Shown here: positions 11,781 to 23,419 of the stretch, in pieces
How positions within the stretch are numbered: position 1 is the stretch's first letter
How the letters are laid out: the number at the start of each line of letters is the position of its first letter
NCBI RefSeq assembly: GCF_029168945.1
Contig: NC_083602.1
Location: forward strand, 70,576,600 to 70,640,599
Direction of reading: 5' to 3'
Origin: Cannabis sativa
Lineage: Eukaryota > Streptophyta > Magnoliopsida > Rosales > Cannabaceae
DNA length: 64,000 bases
The notes under the pieces: generated by a model
What the model was told of the DNA's origin: nothing
What the model saw: only the letters and a program-made list of their open reading frames with translations
Database searches by the model: none
Position numbers and translations under genes: made by a program

Positions 11781-12053
11781 AACTCCCACTTGAAATGGGT
11801 GTTCGCAACCTTGTTTTTAAGGTGTCAACCATGCTAGACAGCATAAAGTACTGACCTTTATTGTTAGCATTCTGCCAACACTCAAACTTTTCCTTAACTG
11901 CCTTGGTTGCTCAGGAGCATTTTTAGTTAACACAAACAGGGTATTTTTACCTATGAGAGCAATATTCATGTTCTATTTCCATTTGACAAAATCAGCTCCA
12001 GAGAGCTTATTGTCGGTCAACAATGACACCATTGAGTTGAAGTTCATAGTCAT
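11781..12053 (-). pseudogene. Copia gag N-terminal remnant joined to the LTR, copy A
   Basis: On the minus strand a gag-like start reads MTMNFNSMVSLLTDNKLSG from ATG at 12053-12051, followed by DFVKWK, a stop, and further degenerate gag text. This matches the N-terminus of plant copia gag. Only about 250 bases remain before the polypurine tract and 3' LTR, so almost the whole gag-pol has been deleted. The piece is non-functional. Confidence 0.7.
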
Positions 12054-12650
12054 ATTTTAAACTACAAATATCAATAAATAGAAATCAAATAAGGTTCAAT
12101 ACAAAATCATACACATTCAGAAATTATTAAGCATTTAGCAAGTAGGAATAACAAGTGAAATACTAAAACAAACAATCCTAAATAATTTCTAAGGTTTCCA
12201 ACAAACTGATACAGTGCTTCATATTGGACGAGAGTCAAAGATATCATTCATTAAATAGAGCAGTCATCTCAACTAAAATGGACATCATTCTAGTAACTTT
12301 TTATTTGATCAAAAAGAGAATCCAACGTTACTTCGTTTTAGTCGAGAGTCAAGATCATTCTTTCATGAGCTTCTACCATTATTTCATACTTTATAAGTCC
12401 TACTCTTAGGAGCCACTATTCGGATGGACGTTACTAAATATAGAATACTTGCAATAATACTTATCTTTTGAGATTCTATAGTGTTCAATTGCTAATTAGT
12501 GTCCAAATCTATTGAGGATGAATCTCACTAAAACAAGAAATATGTAGAACCAACAATGGAGATTGAATATCCTTATAATAAAGCTCATTATAGTAAACCA
12601 AATAAATTCTCATAATAAGCTTTGGACAAAGACTAATAATTATAATAAAA
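12054..12650 (-). other. Leader region of copia copy A
   Basis: The sequence aligns by eye with the leaders of copies B (30780-31140) and D (62830-63380): shared phrases include AGCAAGTAGGAATAACAAG, GGCGAGAGTCAAGG-like text, GAGCTTCCACCATTGTTTC-like text and AACCAACAATGGAGATTGAA. It is untranslated 5' leader lying upstream of gag on the minus strand. No coding frame is supported. Confidence 0.7.
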
Positions 12651-15048
12651 AAAGTTATATCCATTGGTCAATATTTAAAATAAAGATCTTTAAACTTTGA
12701 GAACATCCTAATATATTTTTAGCTCTGAAAATATGTAACGTATGGAAAGTATTCTTATAAAAAGAGAATAATGGACTTTGAATTATTTTCATGGTCAGAG
12801 ATTAGACGCAGAAGGTATGATATATATAAGGATGTGCTTTCAAAATGGAATGATTAACAATTGGGAGATATATTAGTATGTCACATGAAAGACCACCATT
12901 TTATAATAAAGTTAGTGTCTAAAGATAAAAGTGAGCTCACTGCTAATCTTGCTATACTTAGAGGCACCCCTAACAAAAAAAAATGCAATTTGTATATATG
13001 CATATACAAATCAAAGTAAATGAGAAGATATTATTATTCTCTTATCTCAAGATAGAAAAAAAAAATATTAGGTCATTCGGCAATTTAATTCAATATTTTG
13101 TCATTTATTTTGATGGTATTTAATACTGAAAACAATAACTCTCAGCGTATCTTTATACTAATCGACATTATAAAGTAAGTCTTTTTGGTAGAATCTTACT
13201 TCAACCGACAAGAAACTACTTAAAATATTAAGAACATGTTCTTACTGGAAGATTATGTGGAGATATTTACTATTCTTAGTTATACAATCTAAATACGGTT
13301 TTTTTTTACATTTTTGTGAATGTTCTCTTTATTTATATTTTTATAGTTTTTGGTTGTTTCATCATTGTTTTCATGTTGTAGCAACGTTATCTTATATTTC
13401 TACAACGTGAAAATAACGTGTGAACAATGACTCTTTTAAAATGTCTATACAACAGTCTGTAAGAAAAAAAAATTCTTAAAAATGTAAAAAAAAAAAAAAA
13501 AAAAACCTGAGAATTATAATTTTTTTTATTTTTTTTAGTATTTTTGAAATAATCCAAAAAAAATTAATTTTATTAAAAATAATAAATTGAAATTAATGTA
13601 AAAAATTGTTTCATTATAATTAACTTGAAAAATTCTATTATAAAAAAAATCAATTGAAAAAAGGAATAAAAAATCAAGATATTTTTATTATAATTGTTAA
13701 GATATATTTCCTTATAACAATATATTAATTAATTTCTGATTTAGGATTTATACAAACACTATTTCAAAAGAAATGATGGTATGTTATATTTATAGCTGTA
13801 ATCTTTTCACCTGAATAGGTGTGATATATAGTTCCTAGTACATACTATATATTTATGTGTATCAATATTACCAAAGTTGTAGCTTTCAAAAAAATAATAT
13901 TACCAAAGTTGTACAATTTTTTATCATAAGGGTGCTTATATTCTATTTTGGTTATATCTAATCATGTTTATCACTTATTATATATATTTCTCACGTTTCA
14001 AAATCACCAACAATATATTACTATTTTTTTTGTTGAGACATTTTGTAATAACATATTTACTATTAAAATATATCTCTTAGATATATTTTTTTTTCAAAAA
14101 AAAAAAATTATCTAACACAATTTGCTATATGAATGAATAAAATAAAATAAATTTATAAAATTTTAATAGAACAAATTACAATCTGTTTTGCTCTATTCTT
14201 ACTTTTATTGTCGTTAATGTGTACACTTAAAGTGCACTAAAAAATAAAGAGATGATTTACTTTAAAGAAGAAAAAATATTTATGTATTTTTTTTTAAAAA
14301 AAAAAAATTGTATTTTATAAAAGTTAGCGATAGGTCTTGCTAAATAACAATTTGAACTCTCTATATTATTAAATTATAAACATAATAATAAGCCGTAAGT
14401 CTAATTCGGATCAAATTATTTTAGGGTTATAATTATTAGAGATTGAGCCACAATTAAGGAGAGAAAGTTAGGGCTATAAAGAGTAAATTTTAGGGTTTGA
14501 GTTAAAAATATTTGACCTAAATTATGTAGGGGAATCCCTAAGGTTATGATTTTTTAAATATCAATTCTATTATTACGATTTTTACTTTTGTTTCTTATTT
14601 TTATAGTTTATTTTATCTATTTTTAGGTTAAAACTCAAATGATCAACTGTTTACTTTTAGGTTTTCTTAATCCAATCCACCGTCTCTTTCTCTCTCTCTT
14701 CTTTTTTTCTTCTCCAATTTTGGCTATTCCTAGTTTTTTAGAACCTCGAAACTTAGGCGTTTACATTCCTCACCGACACTGGCCCTCCTACCGGTATGAG
14801 TCTCACTAACTTTTATTATCTTCCACATTCTGGGTGAGTGAGCTTTCTTCTTTCCTTTTTTCTACTTGCTAAGGAATATTCTTTTGAGTACATATCCAAA
14901 TTACAACGCAAAATACCATCTTCGTCGTTGCTAGTCTTCGTTGATGGCATTCTAGTCCACTCTCCCTCGTAGTATTGCTACCATTGATTCTCCAAAAAAA
15001 AAAAAAATTGAAGTCACAACAAAATTGCAACTAAAATCGCAACCCTAA
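12651..15048. other. AT-rich spacer with simple repeats
   Basis: No protein-coding frame or RNA gene is recognised. Poly-A/T runs are frequent. The first part may be the remainder of copy A's leader or 5' side, but I see no 5' LTR. A CT-rich stretch lies near 14680-14715. A small fold-back (13298-13505) is listed separately. Confidence 0.55.
13298..13505. repeat. Small fold-back (MITE-like) hairpin
   Basis: T-runs followed by ACATTTTTGTGAATG on the left mirror CTTAAAAATGTAAAAAA on the right. Inside, TTTTCATGTTGTAG and CTACAACGTGAAAA form a 14-bp stem with one mismatch around an 18-nt loop. No clean target duplication is evident, so the element type is open. Confidence 0.5.
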
Positions 15049-15375
15049 GTGCATGTTTGTCATCATAACTAAAAAATTATTTTTTTTTTTAAAAAACAGA
15101 AAATTGTTTTTTGAAAACAATTTGGCTTGTTTGGCCTTGTTTTTTTATAAACAGTTTTCAGAAAATAAAGTTACAAAAAACAAGAATTTTGAAAACAACA
15201 AAATGCTGTTTTCTTTTCTGTTTTAAAAACCAATTCACTTTTGATCAATATTGTTTTTAAAAATTACTAATCAAACGTGACTTGTGTTTTAAAAACTTCA
15301 AAAACTATTTTTTGTTCTCATTTCTAAAAATAATTTTTTTAAAACAAAAAATAAAAAATATTACCAAACATGCTC
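15049..15375. mobile_element. Tourist-like (PIF/Harbinger) MITE, TSD TAA
   Basis: Terminal inverted repeats GTGCATGTTTG (left) and CAAACATGCTC (right) are flanked by the trinucleotide TAA at 15046-15048 and 15376-15378. A three-base TAA duplication with a GxGCATGTTTG terminus is the Tourist/PIF-Harbinger pattern. The 327-bp interior is AT-rich and non-coding, made largely of TTTTGAAAACA-like text. It cannot transpose by itself. Confidence 0.72.
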
Positions 15376-16413
15376 TAACTCACCACCATTTGTTCATTAT
15401 GCTAGACCCATGGTTTCTCTGCTATATCAACTTAAGGTATTCTACTCAAATCAAAACCCAACTGGCAACATGAATTGCAATACTACAAATTGCAACCCAA
15501 ACCACAACTCTAATCCAACCTTCTTGTTTTTAAACCAGTAACTAAGACAATAGTTGTCAAAAAATTTAGCAGAGTCAAATAGAATCGTATTTTACAAAAA
15601 TAATTAACCATATTTTTGCAAAAGAAAATAGAATCGTATTTTACAAAAAAATAATTAACCATAAACCGTTAATATCTATAAAAAAAAATCCATGTTTTAT
15701 TTTGGAAAACACTAAATACAGTCCAATTAATTTTTTTTCTTTTTATTAGGGAATATCGTTTTGTGTTTGGTGTAAACACACACACAAAATCGAATAGAAA
15801 GTTTTAGACAATCTAAGTTTTTTATATATATATTATATTATTTGTACACCTATAAAAAAAAACCGTGCAAAAAGAAAAAAATTATCTTTTTAAAAAAAAT
15901 ATTACAATATTATATTATTGGGATTAATAATTTCAGTAATTATTTTTGGTATACGGCGATTTTGAAAAAATTAATTAAGTAGAAAACGATTCCAGATGTA
16001 CAACCCTAACTAGCATATATGTCACTATATATACTATCTGACTGGGTTAAGTCATCGACCACAGACCACTGTCTCTTTCCAACATAAAGATTTCGAGCAA
16101 AACGGTGTTCTTCCTGCATAGGTACCCATAATCTCTCTTCTGTCTTTTTTTCTTCTTTAATTTTCCATAGTATGAGCTGATTCATTATCATATGTCGTAT
16201 TTAATCTTGTTTTTATTATTTTCTCAAGGAATATTGTATAGTCTTGAATCATTCAATCGATATACACCCATATGTACAAAGAGATAATTTAGATTTGTAT
16301 GACTGGAATCGGTTCTTCAAAAACATTTATCTCTTTACATAATCTAGTTATAATATAAATCAATATATAGTTTTAATATGTACATCTTTGGTGATTGATT
16401 AGCAAAATCAAGA

Positions 16414-17471
16414 ATGATGGTGAATTTTGGGGTATTCACTACTGAACAAGAGAGAAATTTTCGTCTTCAAGTTGTTAGAAGAATCATAAGAGAATCAATG
16501 GTGCCCATAGATGAGTCGATTGAGAAAATACATGTGAAGCTGAATCCCAACAACGATCTTGATGTTAAAGCACAGTCTTGGAAAATGGAGGAAAAAATAA
16601 ACATATACACGTAAGCATATATATATATATAATAATTTTACTCTATACATATTATTTTCACAGTATTTTTTTAACATAAATCTTTTCCATTTTATGTTAT
16701 ACAGAACGGTGTACGACATTTTCTGCTCGGCAGCCATGGAAGGGTTTTGGCCTTACGCAGTGAGTCAGTATTATGAAAAATATGAGCACACCGTGACAGA
16801 AAGGATTTCAAACTATGTAAGCTTTGTGACTATATAGTGATAATTAATTAGATTTTATTTTTATAAATTATTATTATTATTATTTGTTTGTTTTTGTGTA
16901 GGTGATTCCATCATTGGAAGATAAGATTGGGGAAGATTTCATTATTGAAGTTGCTAAGCAATGGACACAGCTAGATGAATACAAAAGAAATCTCCATATT
17001 ATATTTGGACATGTGGAGAAAGTTGCGGTCAATTTAAGCCTTTCAAAACCTTTATTCGTTGATATTTGTAAAACCAAATTCTGTAACATGGTATGCAATT
17101 ATTATCTTATATATCATAACAAAATTATAAATTAATTATTGATTTTGCTTTACATTTAAATGTAATTTCCCTTTTTTTTTTCTTTTCTATCAATTTCAGG
17201 TCTGGGACAAGTTTCACTGTGAAATCGACTTTTCAGTAACTAAGATGGTACACATTATACTAAATCCTCACGCACCTTAATTATTTTTAATTAAATTCAT
17301 TTATATATACTTTATAATTATTATATATTGCAGAAGGAGTCAAGCTCAGGGATGTTTAGCAATGAAAGTACTCCACTGAAGGAGGAGCTGGTCAAATTCT
17401 TTGATGACATGGAAAAAGTGTCCAATAAAGGATTGAAGCAGACTCTCCACATTATCGAAGAGGATTGCTAG
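16414..17471 (+). CDS. Truncated cullin-like protein, five coding exons
   Basis: Exons 16414-16610, 16705-16816, 16902-17090, 17200-17247 and 17334-17471 join through four GT-AG introns into one frame of 227 residues. I see a cullin N-terminal repeat: residues around 64-103 (IYTTVYDIFCSAAMEGF...) and 104-180 (VIPSLEDKIGEDFIIEVAKQW...) follow the helix pattern of the CUL1 N-terminus, including the YTTxY motif. Full cullins have about 740 residues; the cullin-homology domain that binds RBX1 and carries the NEDD8 lysine is absent. In CUL1 this N-terminal part binds SKP1/F-box adaptors, so a competitor role is possible but inferred. Start: ATG at 16414 (another at 16417). An untranslated first exon ending near 16121 is possible. 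Short truncated cullin-like genes are known in plants; whether this one is expressed is unknown. Confidence 0.78.
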
Positions 17472-17572
17472 AAACTTGTGATCATTGTTGCTGATTTCAT
17501 TATTATTCCTTGACTGTTGTTCTGGGAATTTGTTTGGTTATTTTTGGATTTTGTTGGTTTATTATTCCATCC

Positions 17573-17578
17573 AATAAA
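17573..17578 (+). terminator. Candidate poly(A) signal of the cullin-like gene
   Basis: AATAAA lies 102 bases after the stop codon at 17469-17471, in T-rich sequence typical of plant 3' ends. Another GAATAAAC is near 17714. Confidence 0.5.
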
Positions 17579-17579
17579 T

Positions 17580-18024
17580 ATTTCGTAGTAGAGTACTACG
17601 AACACATGGAACATTATTTGGTTTTTCAACGAGGATATTAGTTCTTCAGTTTTATGGTTTATGATCATATAGTTTTTGTTATAATGCATTTTAATTTTTC
17701 ATATTTTTCTTCTGAATAAACTCGAGTTTTATAAAGGGTGAAATACCAATGTTTCAGCCTACCATATTATTAGAACATGAAATAAAATAGCACTTGGTGT
17801 GCGTTTATATATATACTAAGAAACAAACTGTAAAATTATTTTATTTAATGATAATTAAATTATAAAATTATATTAAATTTTTAAATCTTAATATGAGTAA
17901 ATATATTATTAAACTTTTATTTCTTTTGAAAAATTAATAAATATTAACAAATATATTATTATAGAATAAATTTTCAAAATATAAATATAAATTGGCTTAA
18001 AATTTTTAAAATATATATATTTGA
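17580..18024. other. AT-rich spacer
   Basis: No gene is seen between the 3' end of the cullin-like gene and the LINE 3' end. A 73-codon minus-strand frame overlapping its left side is low-complexity and unsupported. Confidence 0.5.
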
Positions 18025-19740
18025 AGAGAAATGGTAACTTTATTTAAACATAAGCTTCAACCATTATAATAGATAAGAGATGAGTAGGAGCAGTACTCTC
18101 ACTGAAAATACGATCTGGATACAAACAAGAGCTACAAGTAAGACAATGCCCAGTTTTATTTATTGAATGTTTAATAAAACATAACTTTACTAAGGGTAAA
18201 GAGGCCAACATTGATCGACAAGCAATCACATTGTGACCAAAAGGAGAAGGGATATCAAAAGAGCCTTGGACTGCTTGAACGACAACCAAATAGTCAGTTT
18301 CAACTTGTACTCGATTCCATTGATTCCGTTTGATCCAACTCAAAGCCACCTTAATCCCCACCACCTCAGCCATAGTCGGATCTACTCGACCAACAAGTGA
18401 GACAGTAAAACCTTCTATGAACAGGTCGTAGTGATCACGAGCCACACCAACCACCCCAAACTTCTCTTCACTAGCAAAAATTGCTCCATCAACATTTTAC
18501 CTTAATCATTCCCGAAACTTTTTCACCCAATGCTCCAGTCCATTATAATCCAAAGAAACAAACAAAGACCCCATTCTCCTTTGTTGAGCATTTCTCCAAT
18601 GATTAAGGACCTCTCTTGCCAATACAATAACCTCAGCAATCGAGGTAGTTTTTTCCTGCCAAACCATCTCATTACGGGAATGCCAGATAGCCCAAAGAAC
18701 CATGACCAATTTGAGCTATTGCAAAATGCTACAGCAAGGACTGACTAAACCAATCCTAAAAATCCACACCAGTAATTCGACCAAATTTCAAAATTAATCT
18801 GTGCCAGCAAGATTTTGCAAAATGGTAGAGGACAAAAAGATAGAATATAGTCTCAGTCACTTGGTGACAGAGAGGACATACCTGATCAAGGGAAACATGC
18901 TTGGTAGCGAGCTGAACTTTCGTAGCCAAACAACCACTTAAAGCACACCACACAAGTTGTTGGACTTTTGGAGGAACATGTAACTTCCAAACTATTTTCC
19001 AAATCTTCATATCAAACTCATTAATAACCATAACATCAACTTCGAGAAGTATTTTATATGCATCTTTAATAGTATAATCAACATGTAGATCTAAATACCA
19101 ATATCAATTATCCATGGTAGTCTCTTGACTAATGGGAATGTGGAGGATAAGCTCCTTATCCCTTTCATTAAAAATGTCATTAACAATCTCGAAATCTCAT
19201 TCCTTACACTCCATCATTTGGCATGCCAATTCTCCATCCCAATAAAAGTTGTAGTAATCCAGGGATACGAAACATCAGTAAGCCAAGAGTTAGTTTGAAC
19301 ATTTATGCTCGTACCAGGACCAACTAAACACCTAGCTCCTTTCTTGATCAAATCTTGCATTTCAAAAATACTTTTCAAAATAAAATTAAGATTAACACCA
19401 ATAGAAACAGTCAAAAACGTACTACGAGGATAGTAATGGGCTTTCTAAACACGACTAACAAGAGATGATTCATTTGTGACTAGCATCTAAGCTTGCTTTC
19501 CTAACATGGCCAGGTTGAAATCCCTTAAATGACAACAACCAAGGCCCCATGATATTTATGGCAACACAAATTCTTCTAGCTCGACCAATTTACCCCATGC
19601 CTTTGAGAGGAACCCGAACCCTACCAGTATATTTACTCATCGTCCCTTCTAGTTTGTCACACGTTTCAACGGGAAGCAAGATGACTGACATAGTATAAGA
19701 AGGCAAAACTTGAGCAACTATTTTATTCAACAGTGTTTAT
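18025..19740 (-). pseudogene. 5'-truncated L1-type LINE, C-terminal part
   Basis: Read on the minus strand from about 19740: a degenerate end of reverse transcriptase (AQVLPSYTMSVILLPV), a piece with KKGARCLVGPGTSINVQTNSW (19414-19214), a reverse-transcriptase zinc-binding domain (zf-RVT; WKLHVPPKVQQLVWCALSGCLATKV... CPLCHQVTE, 19031-18756), a linker (WAIWHSRNEMVW, 18709-18506) and an RNase H-like domain (AEVVGIKVALSWI, 18454-18044). Stops and shifts separate the pieces. The catalytic reverse transcriptase core and endonuclease are absent, as expected for 5' truncation during target-primed insertion. It is non-functional. Confidence 0.85.
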
Positions 19741-20000
19741 AATGTATGGGTTTGTAGTTACTTATATTTTGTTAATAAAATATAAATATAATAAATTTTT
19801 AACATGAATGAGAAATTTTTAAAAGAAATTAAAAAAACACATTATATATAAATACATATATATTTATTAAAATTATATGTTATATATATATATAAATTAA
19901 CAACAAATTAATTAGAATATTAATTATACTTAATATTTTATAAAATTGAAATAAAAGATTAGTTAGGGATATTATTGTCTTTTAATATAGATTTTATAAA
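19741..20000. other. AT-rich spacer
   Basis: Very AT-rich text with (TA)n near 19870-19895; no gene or boundary signal is seen. Confidence 0.5.
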
Positions 20001-20403
20001 GAAAAAATTTATTTACACCCAAACAATTTCTAAAGACACCCCATTTTAATAATTTTTATTTTATACAAAATTTATATTTTTAATTGTACTAAGTTTTTTT
20101 TAATCTTTTCTTCCAATTCATATTCTTAATAAATATACCTATCAAATAAAAATAAACTATATTTTAAAAATTGTGATAAAAAAAATTAAAATAAAAAATT
20201 ATATGAAATTTTCTTAGAAAAAATAAAAGAATATAGACATGAGTTAAAAAAATTATGAAAATGAAATCAAATATTGAACTTAACATAAAATAAAGTGAAA
20301 AAAAATTAAAAATATTAAAAGTAATTTTTAAAAATTATTTAAGTTTATTTTTTTTTTAATAATATGGTGTATTTATCATTTTATGGGGGGCAAATAGAAC
20401 TTC
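20001..20403. repeat. AT-rich MITE-like repeat, copy 1
   Basis: It is collinear with 22074-22475 over about 400 bp, sharing AACTATATTTTAAAAATTG-like text and a ...GGGGGCAAATAGAACTTC end. Its ends are imperfect inverted repeats (GAAAAAATTTATTTACACCC versus the complement of GGGGGCAAATAGAACTTC). No coding frame. It lies 55 bp left of the palindromic element. Confidence 0.65.
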
Positions 20404-20448
20404 CTTTTTATAAATAATTATGTTTAATAATTTTTTTTTTTTACATAT

Positions 20449-20458
20449 ATTAATAAAT
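20449..20458. repeat. Target-site duplication, left copy (ATTAATAAAT)
   Basis: The ten bases ATTAATAAAT immediately before the palindromic element recur as a direct repeat at 21386-21395. A 9-11 bp duplication is typical of Mutator-like elements. Confidence 0.8.
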
Positions 20459-21385
20459 GGAAATTTGATTTTCTATACTTAAAAGTTTTCAAAATTTTTT
20501 TTTTGAACCAATACATTTTATACTATGAAAAATATGCCTACTTTACCTAAATCCCAAAATTACCCCTCTCAAAATCCCACACCCATCAGCCCTCTCTCTC
20601 GCCTCTCTTTCTTTCTTTCTCTCTTTCTCTCGGTGCCGCACAGATCACACAATCTACCTGCAGACCACCCACGCCGTCAACGCTCAAACCATTTCACCGC
20701 CCACACCTTCAAATGCACCACCACGGCTCACCTCCACCACCCACCCACTGTACTGCCCCCTCTCACTCTCTTCGTCTCTCTCTCTCTCGAACAGAAAAAA
20801 AAAAAAAAACATATGGTCCGATGGTCGGACCACATGGTCCGATGGGGTCCGACCAATCGGACCCATCGGACCATGTGGTCCGACCACCATGTCCATCTCT
20901 CTTCGTTTTCCTTAAAAAAAAATATATATATATATATATGGTCCGATGGTCGGACCACATGGTCCGATGGGTCCGATTGGTCGGACCCCATCGGACCATG
21001 TGGTCCGACCATCGAACCATATGTTTTTTTTTTTTTTTTTTTTTTCCTGTTCGAGAGAGAGAGAGACGAAGAGAGTGAGAGGGGGCAGTACAGTGGGTGG
21101 GTGGTGGAGGTGAGCCGTGGTGGTGCATTTGAAGGTGCGGGCGGTGAAATGGTTTGAGCGTTGACGGCGTGGGTGGTCTGCCGTGGGTCTGTGGGTGCGG
21201 CACCGAGAGAAAGAGAGAAAGAAAGAAAGAGAGGCGAAAGAGAGAGAGAGGGCTGATGGGTGTGGGATTTTGAGAGGGGTAATTTTGGGATTTAGGTAAA
21301 GTAGGCATATTTTTCATAGTATAAAATGTATTGGTTCAAAAAAAAAAATTTTGAAAACTTTTAAGTATAGAAAATCAAATTTCCC
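20459..21385. mobile_element. Palindromic Mutator-like element (long-arm fold-back)
   Basis: The element begins GGAAATTTGATTTTCTATAC and ends with its complement (…AAATCAAATTTCCC). Its two arms (about 20459-20888 and 20942-21385) are near-perfect inverted copies along their whole length, with a central (AT)n spacer of roughly 50 bp. Differences are a few indels in poly-A, CT-repeat and CCCACAG parts. Inside each arm a GGTCCGAT-rich core is itself palindromic. Open frames on both strands (for example 20525-21157) mirror each other and consist of low-complexity His/Pro/Ser text, so I do not call them genes. No transposase is present; mobilisation would need a partner element. Confidence 0.85.
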
Positions 21386-21395
21386 ATTAATAAAT
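21386..21395. repeat. Target-site duplication, right copy (ATTAATAAAT)
   Basis: Direct repeat of 20449-20458, directly after the right arm. Confidence 0.8.
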
Positions 21396-21814
21396 GGGTC
21401 CACGATTACTTAGAGCATTATAAGTAGTTAGTTAGGGATACTATTATGTTTAATAGTTAGGGATAATTTTGAGTCAAAAAAAATAGTTAGGGATATTTTT
21501 ATAGTAATTATTATGCATTGAGTGATTTTAGTTTAATTACTACACTTGGAAAGGGTCTTCTTCACCTTCTTTCGTTCTTGCTCCAATCATAAGTAGTTTT
21601 AGAGAAATTGTTCTATGCCCATTAAATCTAGAGTAAAAATAATTAACTATATATATTAATTAAATAACAATAAAAAAATAGTTATTCTTATACGATAAAA
21701 AATTAAAAAACACTAAACATCAATAACATTAATATTGAAATAGATCTAAGATCATATCTATTTATTGACGAAAATTATACTTCACAATTTTAATATTGTG
21801 AACTTACTATATAT
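21396..21814. other. AT-rich spacer between two Mutator-like elements
   Basis: No gene is seen. The segment contains a repeated phrase, AGTTAGGGAT(A), near 21427, 21464 and 21484. The last nine bases (21806-21814) are a target duplication of the next element. Confidence 0.5.
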
Positions 21815-23318
21815 GAGGAGTGCTAAGGACACTCTCTTTCACACTCTCTTTTGCACTCTCTTACTAATTTAGCGACACATGTCATCTTTTAAACAATATC
21901 TATTTTTACTTAATAACTAGTCATAATATTACATTTCTATTACATTGATGCCATTTTAACTAATTTACTCAAATAACTTCTATTTATCAAAGAGAAAAAA
22001 AAATATTAAAAAAAATCATAATAAATAAATAAATAAGCTAAATTTTATAATGTTACATATATTTGAAAAATGAGAAATTTTATTTACACCTCAAAAACTT
22101 TGAAAGATAAAGACTTATTTTAATAATTTTTATGTTGTATAAAATTATATATTTAATAGAACTAAGTTTTTTTAACTTTTTTCTTCTAATTCATATTCTT
22201 AAAAAATATACCTATCAAATAAAAATAAATTATATTATAAATATTACGACAAAAAAAATTAAAATAAAAAATTATATGAAATTTTATTAGCAAAAAAAAT
22301 AATAAAAATTATACATGGTTTAAAAAAATTATGAAAATAAAATTAAAATAAATATTAAAATGAACACAAAATAATGTAAGAAAAAAAATGGAAAAAACAT
22401 TAAACATAATTTTAAACTTTATTTTTTTAAAAATATTAAGGTGTACTTATCTTTTTGTGGAGTGCAAATAGAACTCTGCTTAAAAAATTTAGTTATAATA
22501 TTATAATAAAAACTCTAAAGAATATAACTTCTACTAGATGTACGGCTTTCACAAAATATTTTAAAATAAATTATTCGTCTTAAAAAATCAATCACAAAAA
22601 ATTAATGCATATATAACAATAATGTATCTTTTTTGTTTTCCTTCCTCTTGGTTTTTTTTACTTTAATTGTTTATATTTTGCTTATTTTCATTTCTTTATA
22701 TACCTATTGCATTATAAATTAATACTTGTACATGTCACAAACTTGAAAATATTATTATAAATACGAGTATTTTTTTTATGTACTCCTATTAGTAAATGAT
22801 ATAGATATATTTTCTAGAAAAATAAAAATAAAAATAGGTTATATGTAAATATGTGCACATTAATTTTGTATATATTATATATTCAACTTGCACTAAAAAC
22901 AATTAACAATAATGTAATTTTACATACATATTATAATAGTAATTATGTTTATATAGATTGTATACACAAGTGGGGTGTGGTATGAGGTGTTTCAATTTTT
23001 TTAAAAAAAATTCTTTTTTATTAATTAAGAGGAATTAACAAAACATATGTAACAATAAAAAATTTATATATGTGTATTGTATTGTATTTATTTATTTATT
23101 TATTTTTATTATGACTTATTTTTTTTAAAATATTTATTTTTTAATAAATTAAAAATTATTTGAGCAAATTAGTGGGAATGGCATAATTGTAATAAAAGTA
23201 TGATATCATGACTAGTTATTAAGTAAAATTAAGTCTTGTTGAAAAGATGACATTTGTCATTAAATTAACTAGAGAGTGCAAAAGAGAGTGTGATAGAGAG
23301 TGTTCTTAGCACTACTCT
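21815..23318. mobile_element. Non-autonomous Mutator-like element, 9-bp TSD
   Basis: Terminal inverted repeats of about 120 bp start GAGGAGTGCTAAGGACAC on the left and end with AGTGTTCTTAGCACTACTCT on the right. They share GCACTCTCT and the inner TTACTTAATAACTAGTCAT. The 9-bp direct repeat ACTATATAT flanks it (21806-21814 and 23319-23327), the Mutator pattern. The 1.5-kb interior is AT-rich, has no transposase frame, and contains a nested MITE-like repeat (22074-22475). Confidence 0.8.
22074..22475. repeat. AT-rich MITE-like repeat, copy 2, nested
   Basis: Collinear with 20001-20403; starts GAAATTTTATTTACACC and ends GTGCAAATAGAACTC, imperfect inverted ends. It lies inside the 21815-23318 element. 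No reliable target duplication was found. Non-coding. Confidence 0.62.
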
Positions 23319-23419
23319 ACTATATATTTTCAACAAAATTTGAAATGATTTTGTTGATCAAGAAAAACAAAAGAGAATAATAATTTGAGTTTTTATGCTT
23401 ACATTTAGTTAAAAAATTT

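Noticed and set aside
16006..16191. Minus-strand 61-codon ORF upstream of the cullin-like gene
   Set aside because: Short, no recognisable domain, and overlaps the probable promoter or first untranslated exon of the + strand gene.
20525..21317. Long open frames on both strands (up to 210 codons) in the palindrome
   Set aside because: The two strands give mirror-image proteins of low complexity (Ser/Pro/His and GPTIGP repeats), as expected of an inverted repeat with CT and GGTCCGAT tracts; no start context or domain.
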